A DNA stretch of 18,572 nt from a candidate division CSSED10-310 bacterium (GTDB lineage: Bacteria; CSSED10-310; JAFGJC01), in NCBI GenBank assembly GCA_016929305.1, contig JAFGJC010000172.1, positions 1-18,572 on the forward strand, written 5' to 3'. Below the pieces are notes generated by a model. That model saw nothing but the letters and a program-made list of their open reading frames with translations. It made no database searches and was not told the DNA's origin. Positions 1-8,300 of this stretch are shown here, piece by piece (position 1 is the stretch's first letter; each line of letters opens with the position of its first letter). Position numbers and translations under genes: made by a program.

Positions 1-297
1 CGAGGATCCGAGGAGTTGGGCGCGGTGCTCATGCGCGCTTTTTTGGGAGTTCTGGGGGATATTGACACGAAACCCCGAATGATTATTTTCTTCAACACTG
101 CTGTAAAACTCACGGTTCAAAGCTCCCGTGTACTGGATTTGCTTGAGAAACTGGTGGAAAGCGGTGTGACGATGCTTGTCTGCGGGACCTGCCTGGATTA
201 TTTTTCACTCAAGGATCAGGTCAGGGTGGGTATCGTGTCCAACATGTATGATATTGCAGATACGATGCTGACCGCAGATCGGCTGGTATTCATCTAG
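1..297 (+). CDS. yedF: YedF, selenium-metabolism sulfurtransferase-like protein (5' partial)
   Basis: This is the C-terminal 98 codons of YedF; the start lies left of the window and the reading frame is open from base 1 to the TAG at 295-297. YedF of selenium-using bacteria couples a TusA-like N-terminal domain to a DsrE-like C-terminal domain. Only the DsrE-like part is seen. Family hallmarks are the opening SEELGAVLMRAFL stretch, the strand MIIFFNTAVKLT, the cysteine pair in LVCGTCLDYF (about residues 59-64 of this fragment) and the ending VGIVSNMYDIADTM. The next gene, selD, starts 27 nt downstream, and yedF-selD linkage is a known arrangement. The exact role of YedF is unsettled; delivery of reduced selenium to SelD is the usual proposal. 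Family assignment is firm, function is inferred. Confidence 0.9.
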   Translation, partial: RGSEELGAVLMRAFLGVLGDIDTKPRMIIFFNTAVKLTVQSSRVLDLLEKLVESGVTMLVCGTCLDYFSLKDQVRVGIVSNMYDIADTMLTADRLVFI

Positions 298-324
298 TGA
301 CGGTGTTCGGGAGGCGTTGATGTG

Positions 325-1395
325 ATGAATCAGGATATGCAGAAAAATCCTTTAAAGGATCAAATCCGGTTAACGGCAATGACCTGTGCTGCGGGGTGAG
401 CGGCCAAGCGGGGTCCGGAGGCTCTCGCGCGGGTCATGCAACCACTGAAAAATCTGTTTCCGGCTGGCAGATACCCGGACATTATTTCCGGTCTCGCCGA
501 ATCGGACGATGCCGCCGTTTGGCTGTTGAATCGCGAGACCGCGTTGATTATGACAACGGATTTCATCACGCCGGTCGTGGATAATCCCAGAGATTTCGGA
601 GCTATTGCTGCAAGCAATGCGCTGAGCGATATCTATGCGATGGGTGGCAAGGTGATTCTTGCCCTCAACATCGCCTGCTTTCCCAAAGACATGGATGAAT
701 CCATACTTATGGATATTCTGCTGGGAGGAGCGGAGAAGGTTTTGGAGGCGGGTGCCGTTATTGCCGGGGGGCACACCGTCGATGACGATGAACCCAAATA
801 CGGTTTGGCAGTTCTTGGAGCCGGTCATCCGGAAAAAATCATCAATAAATCCGGAGCCAGACCCGGAGATGTCGTCGTGGTAACGAAACCGCTGGGTGCC
901 GGTTTGATCGCAACGGCGATGAAGGGCGATGCCGCTCGTAAAGAACATGTGTCACCCGCTGTTGAATCCATGAAACAACTGAACCGGTTCGCTGTAGAAA
1001 ATCTGGAAAATTTGAGCTGTCATGCAGCTACGGATATCACCGGTTTCGGATTTATCGGACATCTTAACGAGATCGCAGATCACAGCTCCGTTGCTATTGA
1101 TATTAACTGCAAAAAAATCCCTATGCTTCCCGGAGCTGAACTGTATGCTGACATGTGGTTATTTCCCGCAGGAATGAATCGCAATCAATCGGCATACCAG
1201 GCGCATGTCGCTTTTGGAAAGGGAATTGATGACGCGCTGCAAGCCCTGCTGTTTACGCCGGAAACATCGGGGGGATTGCTGCTGTTCATGACTCCTGAAG
1301 ATTCCGATATTTACATCCGCAGAATGGCGCAGCACAATCGTCTCGTCTGGAAGATAGGACACGTTGCTGAAGGTTCAGGAATACTGATACACTGA
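325..1395 (+). CDS. selD: Selenophosphate synthase SelD, selenocysteine-containing (in-frame UGA at 397-399)
   Basis: SelD makes selenophosphate from selenide and ATP, the Se donor for selenocysteine and selenouridine. The frame is open from ATG 325 to TGA 1393-1395 except for a TGA at 397-399 (residue 25). Translated as Sec, the local sequence is LTAMTCAAGUAAK, which aligns with the nucleophile site of E. coli SelD (GAGCGCK): U25 replaces Cys17 and K28 matches Lys20. Downstream are ESDDAAVW, TTDFITPVVDNP, FGAIAASNALSDIYAMGG, AGGHTVDD, CHAATDITGFGFIGH and FTPETSGGL, all typical. Length 356 aa fits the family (about 345). A purine-rich GGGAGG at 309-314 precedes both GTG 322 and ATG 325; I chose ATG (10-nt spacing). 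A caller that treats UGA as stop would begin the gene at ATG 436 and lose the active site. Co-directional with yedF, likely one transcript. Confidence 0.95.
408..428 (+). promoter_or_regulatory. Candidate bacterial SECIS hairpin in selD mRNA
   Basis: Starting 8 nt after the UGA (397-399), GCGGGG at 408-413 can pair with TCTCGC at 423-428 (6 bp, two of them G-U). The 9-nt loop is TCCGGAGGC and contains GG pairs. Bacterial SECIS elements are short hairpins within the coding region, with the apical loop roughly 16-37 nt from the UGA and a G near the loop start; this fits that geometry. I paired it by eye, so alternative foldings with the GC-rich flanks are possible. Confidence 0.55.
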
Positions 1396-1412
1396 GTTTT
1401 ACAATACATAAA

Positions 1413-2210
1413 TCACGAACGAAAATAATCCAGAACAGCTTGCAGTAAGACAACAATCTCTTTAGACATGAGTTTCAATGCCATGAGGATGATGGCGACA
1501 GTCAGCACGCGCTTGATCCATTTTTCCCCGCCTGCGACGGCTGCTTTGCTGCCCAGCCAGCCGCCGAGGGCGTTTCCCGCTGACAGAATAAGTGCCAGCG
1601 TCCATTGTATCTGGCCGCTGATGGCGAAAATTACTACAGAAATCCAGGTAAACACACCGATAGCGAACACTTTGTGAGCGTTCACGCGCACAAGATTCAA
1701 TGTTGTTGTCCAGACCATTGCGCCGATGAACAAAAATCCAACACCCGCCTGAATGAATCCGGAATAGAAGCCGATGCCTGCCATAAAAATCATGGACATG
1801 ATACGCTGCCGCATATCAAGAAACTCTTCCGTATCCGACCGGCTTTGCGGTTTGCGCCGCAAAAGGATCACCGGCAGCATAATAATCATGACAATGGACA
1901 GAATTAACCGGAAAATATCACCGCTGATCTTTACCGCGACAATCGTTCCGGCAATAACACCGGGAAGCGCCGGGAGAATGAGAAGCAGGCTGAATTTGAT
2001 ATTGCCGAAACCTTTCCGCCGGAATCCCGTGACAGCGAAAATATTCTGAATTGCGATAGCCAGTCGATTGGTACCATTGGCTACGGCAGGATCCAGCCCC
2101 AGAAAAATCAATACCGGCATGGAGACCAGTGATCCGCCGCCCGCGAGAACATTCGTTACACCAACAGCTACCCCGATGCTGAACAACAGCGGGAAAACCC
2201 ACCAATCCAT
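1413..2210 (-). CDS. TauE/SafE family membrane exporter
   Basis: A polytopic inner-membrane protein of 265 aa from ATG 2210-2208; a GTG codon directly upstream (2213-2211) could also serve. The N-terminal signature GVTNVLAGGGSLVSMPVLIFLGL and the GTNRLAIAIQN segment that follows are typical of the TauE/SafE (PF01925) permeases. The second half repeats the theme (GFYSGFIQAGVGFLFIG), as expected for the family's internal duplication. I count about seven to eight hydrophobic segments, with a charged loop RRKPQSRSDTEEFLDMRQR in the middle. Family members export sulfite, sulfoacetate or related organosulfur anions, but many have no known substrate. It is convergent with selD (17-nt gap). Placement beside selenium genes tempts a selenium or sulfur oxyanion role, but that is guesswork. 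An upstream GGAGAAGGG supports the start. Confidence 0.88.
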   Translation of the reverse strand: MDWWVFPLLFSIGVAVGVTNVLAGGGSLVSMPVLIFLGLDPAVANGTNRLAIAIQNIFAVTGFRRKGFGNIKFSLLLILPALPGVIAGTIVAVKISGDIFRLILSIVMIIMLPVILLRRKPQSRSDTEEFLDMRQRIMSMIFMAGIGFYSGFIQAGVGFLFIGAMVWTTTLNLVRVNAHKVFAIGVFTWISVVIFAISGQIQWTLALILSAGNALGGWLGSKAAVAGGEKWIKRVLTVAIILMALKLMSKEIVVLLQAVLDYFRS

Positions 2211-2443
2211 CACAACCCTTCTCCGATCTCTCCGGCTAGTGTCTTCATGAAAGCCCCTTCAGCAGCAAATTACTGTACCTAATTTCATTGGGAAGCGCCA
2301 GCCATAATGCAGCGTGGAAAATCAACGATATCTCGATATTCCGTTGTTTTGTTTGTGTCCTGTTTTTGGTATGTTTTAACATTAATGCTTATTACCGGTT
2401 TTTTATCGAGCATAGCCCAAAGGATTATAAGGATAAAGTAGTT

Positions 2444-3547
2444 ATGGCACTGATAGCTCAAAATTTTGAACAGACGCGAGTAAATTTGAAGGCATTGCTT
2501 TCCGAAATTAAACGGTCAAATAAATTATTGATTCTGACGCACGATAATCCCGATCCGGATTCGATAGCAAGCGCGGTTACTTTGAAGTATATAGCGCGGC
2601 ATCTATGCGGCAATCCCGCTCAGATTGCATTTGGAGGGTTGGTGGGAAGAGCGGAAAACCGGGAGATGATCCGCTTGCTCCATCTTCGCTTGCGACACAT
2701 GAACAGTATAAACTGGACAGATTATGACAGTCTGGCTCTTGTCGATCATCAGCCCCGACGTGGATGGATCCGCTGGCCCAAAACCATCCAACCGAATATC
2801 ATTATCGATCACCACCCTCGAAGACGCTTGTCCAACAAAGTTGCATTCACCGATGTGCGGAAAAGATTCGGATCAAGCTCAACAGTGCTGTATCAATATC
2901 TGAAAGCGGCACAAATACCTATTCCGAAGTTCGTTGCAACGGCACTTGCCTATGGAATCCGATCCGATACGCTTGAATTTTCCAGAGGGACTTATTCGGA
3001 TGATTTGATTGCTTATCATGAGCTTTTTCCGCGGTGTGATCACAAAAAAATCGGCCAGATTTTGTATCCCGTTCGAACCATCGATTATGTTCAGGAATTT
3101 TGGCTGAGTATGCACAATGTTGTCCGCTGTGCGGATGTTGTCGGTGTATATGCCGGGAAAGTAAGCGTTCCTGATATTACTGCGGAAATTGCGGATTGGA
3201 TGGTACATATTCAAGGTGTAAAATGGTCGATTGCAACCGCGTATACAGATGAGATCCTGTTCATTTCTGTACGGTCACGATCGGAACGTAAAGATGCAGG
3301 GCGTATCATACGCAAAGTCGTTGGTCGAAGCGGTTCTGCGGGCGGTCATGGTTTCATGGCCGGCGGTCAGATACGTTTTGACGGAAATCCGGAAAAAGCA
3401 GTGAATCTATCCCAGGATATCCTGAAGAAATTCTTCAAGATTCTGAAAGGTGAGGATACCAGTATCGAGAAATTTCAAAAAATGATACCTCATCCGGGCA
3501 ATGCAGATATGCTTCAATGGCAAAGTATTTGCGCAAGAAAAGACTAG
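2444..3547 (+). CDS. DHH/DHHA1 family phosphoesterase (NrnA/RecJ-like)
   Basis: Predicted cytoplasmic Mn2+-dependent phosphoesterase of 367 aa. The DHH domain is at about residues 25-180: HDNPDPDS (33-40), DHQ (101-103) and the name-giving DHH in IIIDHHPRR (122-124), with FGSSSTVLYQYL behind it. The DHHA1 substrate domain is marked by GGHGFMAGG (300-308). This layout is that of NrnA-type oligoribonuclease / phosphoadenosine phosphatases and of c-di-NMP-hydrolysing relatives; the sequence alone cannot pick the substrate. I start at ATG 2444, where similarity to the family begins. The frame is open a further 52 codons upstream, but that stretch has no ATG and no family motif. The ribosome site is weak (AAGG about 12 nt upstream). 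It converges on the next gene with the two stop codons overlapping in one CTAG. Confidence 0.9.
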   Translation: MALIAQNFEQTRVNLKALLSEIKRSNKLLILTHDNPDPDSIASAVTLKYIARHLCGNPAQIAFGGLVGRAENREMIRLLHLRLRHMNSINWTDYDSLALVDHQPRRGWIRWPKTIQPNIIIDHHPRRRLSNKVAFTDVRKRFGSSSTVLYQYLKAAQIPIPKFVATALAYGIRSDTLEFSRGTYSDDLIAYHELFPRCDHKKIGQILYPVRTIDYVQEFWLSMHNVVRCADVVGVYAGKVSVPDITAEIADWMVHIQGVKWSIATAYTDEILFISVRSRSERKDAGRIIRKVVGRSGSAGGHGFMAGGQIRFDGNPEKAVNLSQDILKKFFKILKGEDTSIEKFQKMIPHPGNADMLQWQSICARKD

Positions 3548-4281
3548 TTCTGAAGTTCTGGCGGACTCCATCGGGTAGCTGCTTTTAAAATATTCTGAAT
3601 GACGTTGGGGTTTGCCGACAACATATTCCGAAGTAAATTTTCCATTTCATGGCGCAACTGTCCTATGTTATCCCGGCATGCTTTTGGCGGGGGCGGCATT
3701 GCAATGGCTTTCACCGCTCGATAAACCTCCGCTTCCGTAATCATGGATAACGGTCTGATTACCGTTAACTCTCCTTGGAAGAACGGCAACTTCGCTGGCA
3801 TCGTTTCCAGAGCACCATGATAGGTAAGATTCATTAATGCTGTTACCGCCAGATCAAAAGCGGTGTGCCCGAGAGCTATGATTTTGTGATTGATGCTGTG
3901 TGCATATTTAAACAGCGCTTCTCTGCGTCGCCAGGCACATCTGAAGCAAGGGGATATGGAAGATTTTTTTTCTGAGCTGGTTTCCCGGTTCGAAAGCGGG
4001 ACGAGATGCAACGGAACCTCTAATGTGGCACACCAGTTTTTGAATAATGACAGAGATTCAGCTTCGTAACAGGGAGAATAGATATCGATGACACGCACAG
4101 CCGCCAGTGAAATCGGTGTTCTTAAAAACATTCTCAGTCGTGCCATCAGATAGAGGAGAAGTGAGCTGTCTTTTCCTCCGGATACACCCACAGCGATCGA
4201 TCGGTTATCACGGATCATCTGCTGCCGGTGCAATGTCCTTAAAACGCGTGCTTCAAGCCGTGTCATCGGCGCTGAACTCAT
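3544..4281 (-). CDS. TtcA-like PP-loop ATPase (tRNA 2-thiocytidine synthetase family)
   Basis: Predicted cytoplasmic tRNA-thiolation enzyme of 245 aa. The P-loop is SGGKDS (34-39). Three cysteines match the pattern that holds the iron-sulfur cluster in TtcA: CFRC (C112, C115) and a later single cysteine in KACRDN (C202). GHTAFDLAVTALMNL and MPAKL correspond to the GHHxDD...LFLN and MPPKL stretches of TtcA, with the second His replaced by Thr. It is shorter than E. coli TtcA (311 aa), lacking mainly terminal extensions. It could thiolate C32 or another tRNA base; TtuA-like activity is less likely because the zinc-finger cysteines of TtuA are absent. ATG 4281 has no Shine-Dalgarno, and a promoter places the predicted transcript start at this codon. 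An in-frame ATG lies five codons further in. Confidence 0.85.
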   Translation of the reverse strand: MSSAPMTRLEARVLRTLHRQQMIRDNRSIAVGVSGGKDSSLLLYLMARLRMFLRTPISLAAVRVIDIYSPCYEAESLSLFKNWCATLEVPLHLVPLSNRETSSEKKSSISPCFRCAWRRREALFKYAHSINHKIIALGHTAFDLAVTALMNLTYHGALETMPAKLPFFQGELTVIRPLSMITEAEVYRAVKAIAMPPPPKACRDNIGQLRHEMENLLRNMLSANPNVIQNILKAATRWSPPELQN

Positions 4282-4287
4282 GACAAC

Positions 4288-4316
4288 GTTTTACGTCACA
4301 CGGGTGAGAGTGTCAA
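4288..4316 (-). promoter_or_regulatory. Sigma-70 type promoter of the ttcA-like gene (leaderless geometry)
   Basis: On the minus strand, TTGACA (4316-4311) and TAAAAC (4293-4288) are separated by exactly 17 nt (4310-4294). The -35 box is perfect and the -10 box matches TATAAT at 4 of 6 positions. Six nt separate the -10 box from ATG 4281-4279, so transcription should start at or next to the A of the start codon. This agrees with the missing ribosome-binding site. Confidence 0.6.
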
Positions 4317-4520
4317 CGATTGTTTACTGATAAATACAATGGTCTCTATCTCCACAAAATCCTTAAGAAATAATAAATTAGCCGAGTGGTACCTATTTTT
4401 CACCGGAAACGGAAGTTTACAAAAACACGTTGATGACACTGTAGAGTTGATCCGGTTTGCTCGGTATTCATCTAAAAAATTGTCAAGAAATACAAAAACT
4501 TACATACGGTCTGGAAACCC

Positions 4521-4537
4521 TTGGCACATCAATTGCC
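4521..4537 (+). promoter_or_regulatory. Sigma-54 (RpoN) -24/-12 promoter ahead of the comEA-like gene
   Basis: TTGGCAC at 4521-4527 and TTGCC at 4533-4537 match the RpoN consensus (TGGCAC-N5-TTGC), with exactly 10 nt between the invariant GG (4523-4524) and GC (4535-4536). The predicted transcript start near 4548 leaves a leader of about 22 nt that includes AAAGGAGG (4557-4564). Spacing to the next gene is as expected for a real promoter. I did not find a convincing enhancer-binding repeat in 4282-4520. Confidence 0.6.
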
Positions 4538-4569
4538 ATAGAAAAAGGCATCAATGAAAGGAGGCATCG

Positions 4570-4887
4570 ATGAAATACTACACCTCAATAGGGCTTATCA
4601 CAACGGTTGTCTGCATCGCTCTGGCATGTGTCATGGTATACAGCAGCGGGGAAAAGATAGATCTGAATCATGCGTCAAAAGAAGAATTACAAACTATACC
4701 GGGAATCGGTCCGGCATATGCATCCAGAATCATCATTGAACGAAACCGCAGGGGTGGTTTCAGATCCTTGGATGATCTTCTTAAAATTCGTGGGATCGGA
4801 AGAACTTTCGTTCGGAAACTTCGTCCGTACGTCACTGTATCACCCATGGATCATCAACAATGTAACCATAGGATTGAATCACTCTAA
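4570..4887 (+). CDS. ComEA-like helix-hairpin-helix DNA-binding protein
   Basis: A 105-aa protein with an N-terminal hydrophobic segment (about residues 5-26) that acts as membrane anchor or uncleaved signal. It is followed by a ComEA-type double helix-hairpin-helix: IDLNHASKEELQTIPGIG (31-48), then FRSLDDLLKIRGIG (65-78) ending in LRPYVTV. This is the fold of periplasmic ComEA, which binds double-stranded DNA during natural uptake; many bacteria carry such short copies without proven competence. The start has a strong AAAGGAGG 5 nt upstream. The ssb gene follows after 31 nt, so the two are probably co-transcribed from the RpoN-type promoter. Family identity is clear; a role in DNA uptake is inferred. 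Confidence 0.88.
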   Translation: MKYYTSIGLITTVVCIALACVMVYSSGEKIDLNHASKEELQTIPGIGPAYASRIIIERNRRGGFRSLDDLLKIRGIGRTFVRKLRPYVTVSPMDHQQCNHRIESL

Positions 4888-4918
4888 AAACCCTAATTTA
4901 AAGAAAGGAGAAAGGGTT

Positions 4919-5269
4919 ATGATCAATGCAGTAACTTTAATCGGAAGATTGGGAAGGGATCCTGAGTTAAAAACCTCCGAAAGTGGAACGAGTATCGTCA
5001 ATTTTCCTCTGGCTTTCCACGAATACCGGCAGAACAACGGCGAGCGAAAAACGGTTACCCACTGGTTTAACTGCTGTGCATTCGGCTCACTTGCCGAAAT
5101 TTGTTCCGAATTCATTCACAAGGGCTCGCGGATCGGGATTCACGGCCAGCTTCGGCAATCCAACTGGGAAACCAAAGAGGGTGACAAACGCAGCTCCGTT
5201 GAGATCCTTGTCAGGGATATCGAATTCTTGTCAACGAATGGAACGAGTACTGAAGTTAAAGAAGACTGA
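4919..5269 (+). CDS. ssb: Single-stranded DNA-binding protein, short form
   Basis: A 116-aa OB-fold protein. The start MINAVTLIGRLGRDPEL and the internal THWFNCCAFGSLAEICSEFIHKGSRIGIHGQL are classic SSB landmarks: the Trp is kept, and FGSLAE matches the usual WGKLAE. It is much shorter than typical SSB (about 140-180 aa). It stops almost directly after the OB fold with TSTEVKED, so the glycine-rich linker and the acidic DDDIPF-type tip that recruits partner proteins are missing. ATG 4919 is chosen because AAGAAAGGAG (4901-4910) lies 8 nt upstream and homology begins there; the frame is open further upstream but only over comEA. It may be a second, specialised SSB, for instance one that protects imported strands; that is inference. 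Confidence 0.92.
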   Translation: MINAVTLIGRLGRDPELKTSESGTSIVNFPLAFHEYRQNNGERKTVTHWFNCCAFGSLAEICSEFIHKGSRIGIHGQLRQSNWETKEGDKRSSVEILVRDIEFLSTNGTSTEVKED

Positions 5270-5292
5270 TTAATCGGTTTGTCTTGGGATTT

Positions 5293-5342
5293 CCGGCACC
5301 TATGACGTGCAATGAGAATCGAAACACGTCAGACGGTGCCGG
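5293..5342 (+). terminator. Strong hairpin, likely rho-independent terminator after ssb
   Basis: CCGGCACC (5293-5300) pairs perfectly with GGTGCCGG (5335-5342). After a small internal loop, GACGTG (5304-5309) pairs with CACGTC (5325-5330), giving 14 bp in two stems with a 15-nt loop. A T-rich TTGTTTT follows at 5347-5353. It sits in the 104 bp between the convergent ends of ssb (5269) and the large minus-strand gene (5374). The T tract favours the plus direction; for the minus strand it would act only as a barrier. Confidence 0.65.
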
Positions 5343-5373
5343 GATCTTGTTTTATTCAGTTCAACGATCTTAC

Positions 5374-8300
5374 TTATTTGTCTTCTGCTTCGTCATGTGC
5401 CGTTTTCCAAACAAGCAGGTTTGCATTATCGGAATAAAATGCGTTCCAGGTTTTTACCCATGTTTTGAAAAGTGTTTTTGACACGACAGGAGAGGTTATT
5501 TTGAAGGATTTATTTATGGTAACTCTGTTATCCCGGTTGTCTGTGGTCAAAACCATGCTGAAACCGTCATAATCAAATGATTCCGAGGTCAGATTCTTGG
5601 ATAGTTGCCATGCGTCTGGATACGTCAATGTTATATCCAGAACCTCTTCAGCGACAAACGGCAGATAAATATCGTGATAGCGTTGAGATCTGATTTGAAG
5701 CGTTTCGATGATATTCGAAAGCCCAAACGGGCAGGTTGGGACCTGAAAGGTCCGGTAACTATCATTGACCGATTCCATTGTAACAGTCCCGTTGAAATTA
5801 CACTGAAACCATGTTTTACCATCCGGCAGATCAGATATTTCCAGGATGTTACTGGAAATAATTTCGGGATTGTCGACGATTTGAGCAATCGTTTTTTTCA
5901 ACCATTCATTTGTATTCGACCGAAGCTGCCGGTAGGGATTCAGATAACCCGTACAGCTAATCATCAGTTTCCCATCTACTTTGTCATCCGGCAGAAAAAC
6001 CAAATCCAGATCCATACGACAGATATTGCCCGATAATTGTTGATCCGCCGGGTTTATCCATTCGTAAGAATCCCGATGCAAGACCAGAATACGCTGGGCG
6101 GGAATATCCTTCTGGTCAAGACTCCATCTGGAGAATGTAATAATGGAGTTTATCCCATCTATACTTGCAATACCGTAAATGTTTCGAAAAGCCTGTAGAC
6201 ATGGAACACGTTCGGAGATTCTATCGGATCTGCCGGCAAAACAGAGTGAAAATGTTCCACCGGCTTTTTCAATGAAGGCGGCCATTAATTTTAGTTTCTC
6301 CAATTCATTGCCATAACCGGTTTCCATTATTCTTTCAATATCACGTGTCTTAAAGAAAACTCGGCGGGGACTGACGTTTGTTGTGACGACGACATCATCG
6401 ATATACGCTTTCAACGCGCTGATTTTTGATTCGGGATCCTGAGCATCTTTCAGAATTTTATTAATGTGATCCGAAAGAATGTTTTGAGATTGTTCCGTAA
6501 CAAAAAACTCCTGTTGAAAATCTGAAAGCCGAGTTTTCCAATCACTATCCGAGTATCCACTGACTAATAAGACGGGGTTCATTTCATAATAGGGACCAGA
6601 TAATGGTTCGGGCATCATCGGTGTTATGTTTTGAAATTTCCATGTATAACGATTATGCATTGTGGTTTTTTCAACAACAGGTTCGCATTCTTCACCCATC
6701 AGTTCAAATGTCAGGGGATGTTGTGAGGGTACTGTAACAGTGACAATCTTGGATTCAGCAGGATAAAAGTCAACCAGAGGGTAAACAAATTCAAAATGAT
6801 TGGATGCTTTTTGGGAAGTGATACGTTCAACACAGGAACTTAGAAGCGACCCTTTTTCAACACCGGTATGCGAGACGGTGAGTGTTTTTATATTTCTGTA
6901 ATCAGGACTGGTATGCACATCATAATCAAGTGTCAGATTAACGGCCGTCTCCGGCGCATCGATGATGTCACCCTCAGGTGTGGTCGTTCTATTTTTAATT
7001 ACATTGTAGGTCTGATAATCCTCATTGATGATAAACCGGTTATCCGCATACTCGTCAATACCTTCTTCATTATAAACGTGAACCTCATAAGTGAACAATT
7101 CGGAGGTGTCACCGTCGTCAGTTAATGTGACATCATATTGATGCAAATTGATGACAGCACCAAAATCAGGCAGCATTTTGCCTCCGTTTGTTCGATTGGA
7201 TGGTTTATGGGGCAACGGCGGATTTTTCAAACGGTTCTTGTTTCTTTTCAAAACAAGTTCCATCTCTCGCAGTTCATTAATCTTGTCCACAACTTTTGCC
7301 ATCTCAGAATAAGCGGATACCTCTACAATTCTGTGCTTAATCTTTATCGTTTCATTAAGTACAAGAACGTCAGGTTTTTCGCGGATTATTTCGAAATCAA
7401 GATCTATTCCTTCGCTGGACATATGGACGGTTTCCGGCAAGGTCTCAAGTTCATACCCTGAGGGTATCCGCAATGTTTCATGGAATTCAACCAGACGCGT
7501 GCAGCGAAACTCGATATCATGTTTTCTGTCTTTGCTATCGGTAGGCAGATATAGATAATCACTTTCATAACGGTCATTCATGGGATGCTGAGCCAGTATA
7601 GGTTGAACGATCAATAGGTCATCAATGAGCGTGCCGGCATGTGGATATTGAAATCGCAAATCAAGTTCCATGGGCTGGTAAAAATCCATAGGATTCGTGT
7701 AATTGAAGGAAAGTAATTCCGCCTGGTCGGAAATATCATCTAAGAGATCCAGAAAGAGATTGGGAATGAGGTCTTTTCTGATGACAGACAGATAATTACG
7801 GAAATGCCCATCCGGATTGCCATCAGTTTTTATATGCATCTGACAGACAAGATTACCTTGACTGTCAAGAACGGATTCAGCATCGATAATGAATGGATTT
7901 TCCTCGGGAGGAGAATAGGGAATATTCATCAGATCTGTCCCTTCAGGAGATGCAATAAGGATAGGCTGTTCCTGTTCAAGTGTATTGAAAAGCGGTCGAT
8001 TTTGAGGTGCCCAAGTCGGATCAAGAAAAACCCACTGATTATCGGATTTTCTCACGGCAACAACGCCATGGTTGAACTGGTCGTCTGCTGGCAGGTCCAA
8101 TGTTTGTTCCATGGCAAGTGTCATGACGAAATATGATTCAAATCCAGCAGCCCGTAACATACTGACTAAAATAGCGGCTTTGTCTTTGCAAACGCCTGCC
8201 CTGTCTTCAAAAATCTCATCGGTGGGATGCACTTTGTGACCTTCACCCTCTCCCATATCCAATCCCAAATACCTGATTTCCTCAGCAACCCAATGCAATA

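Noticed and set aside
370..948. A 192-codon open frame on the minus strand opposite selD
   Set aside because: It is fully antisense to a firmly identified gene, has no recognisable motif and arises from GC-biased codon use of selD.
2288..2443. 52-codon upstream extension of the DHH gene, with a hydrophobic stretch that looks like a membrane anchor
   Set aside because: No ATG in the extension (only TTG), no family similarity, and the hydrophobic run comes from T-rich, promoter-like DNA. ATG 2444 is the first ATG and coincides with the start of homology.
4339..4557. A 72-codon open frame on the plus strand in the intergenic region before the comEA-like gene
   Set aside because: It has no ribosome site and no motif, and the RpoN-type promoter lies inside it. 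Best read as non-coding.
4670..4918. Upstream extension of the ssb frame
   Set aside because: It only overlaps the comEA-like gene in another frame; the strong ribosome site and SSB homology start at 4919.
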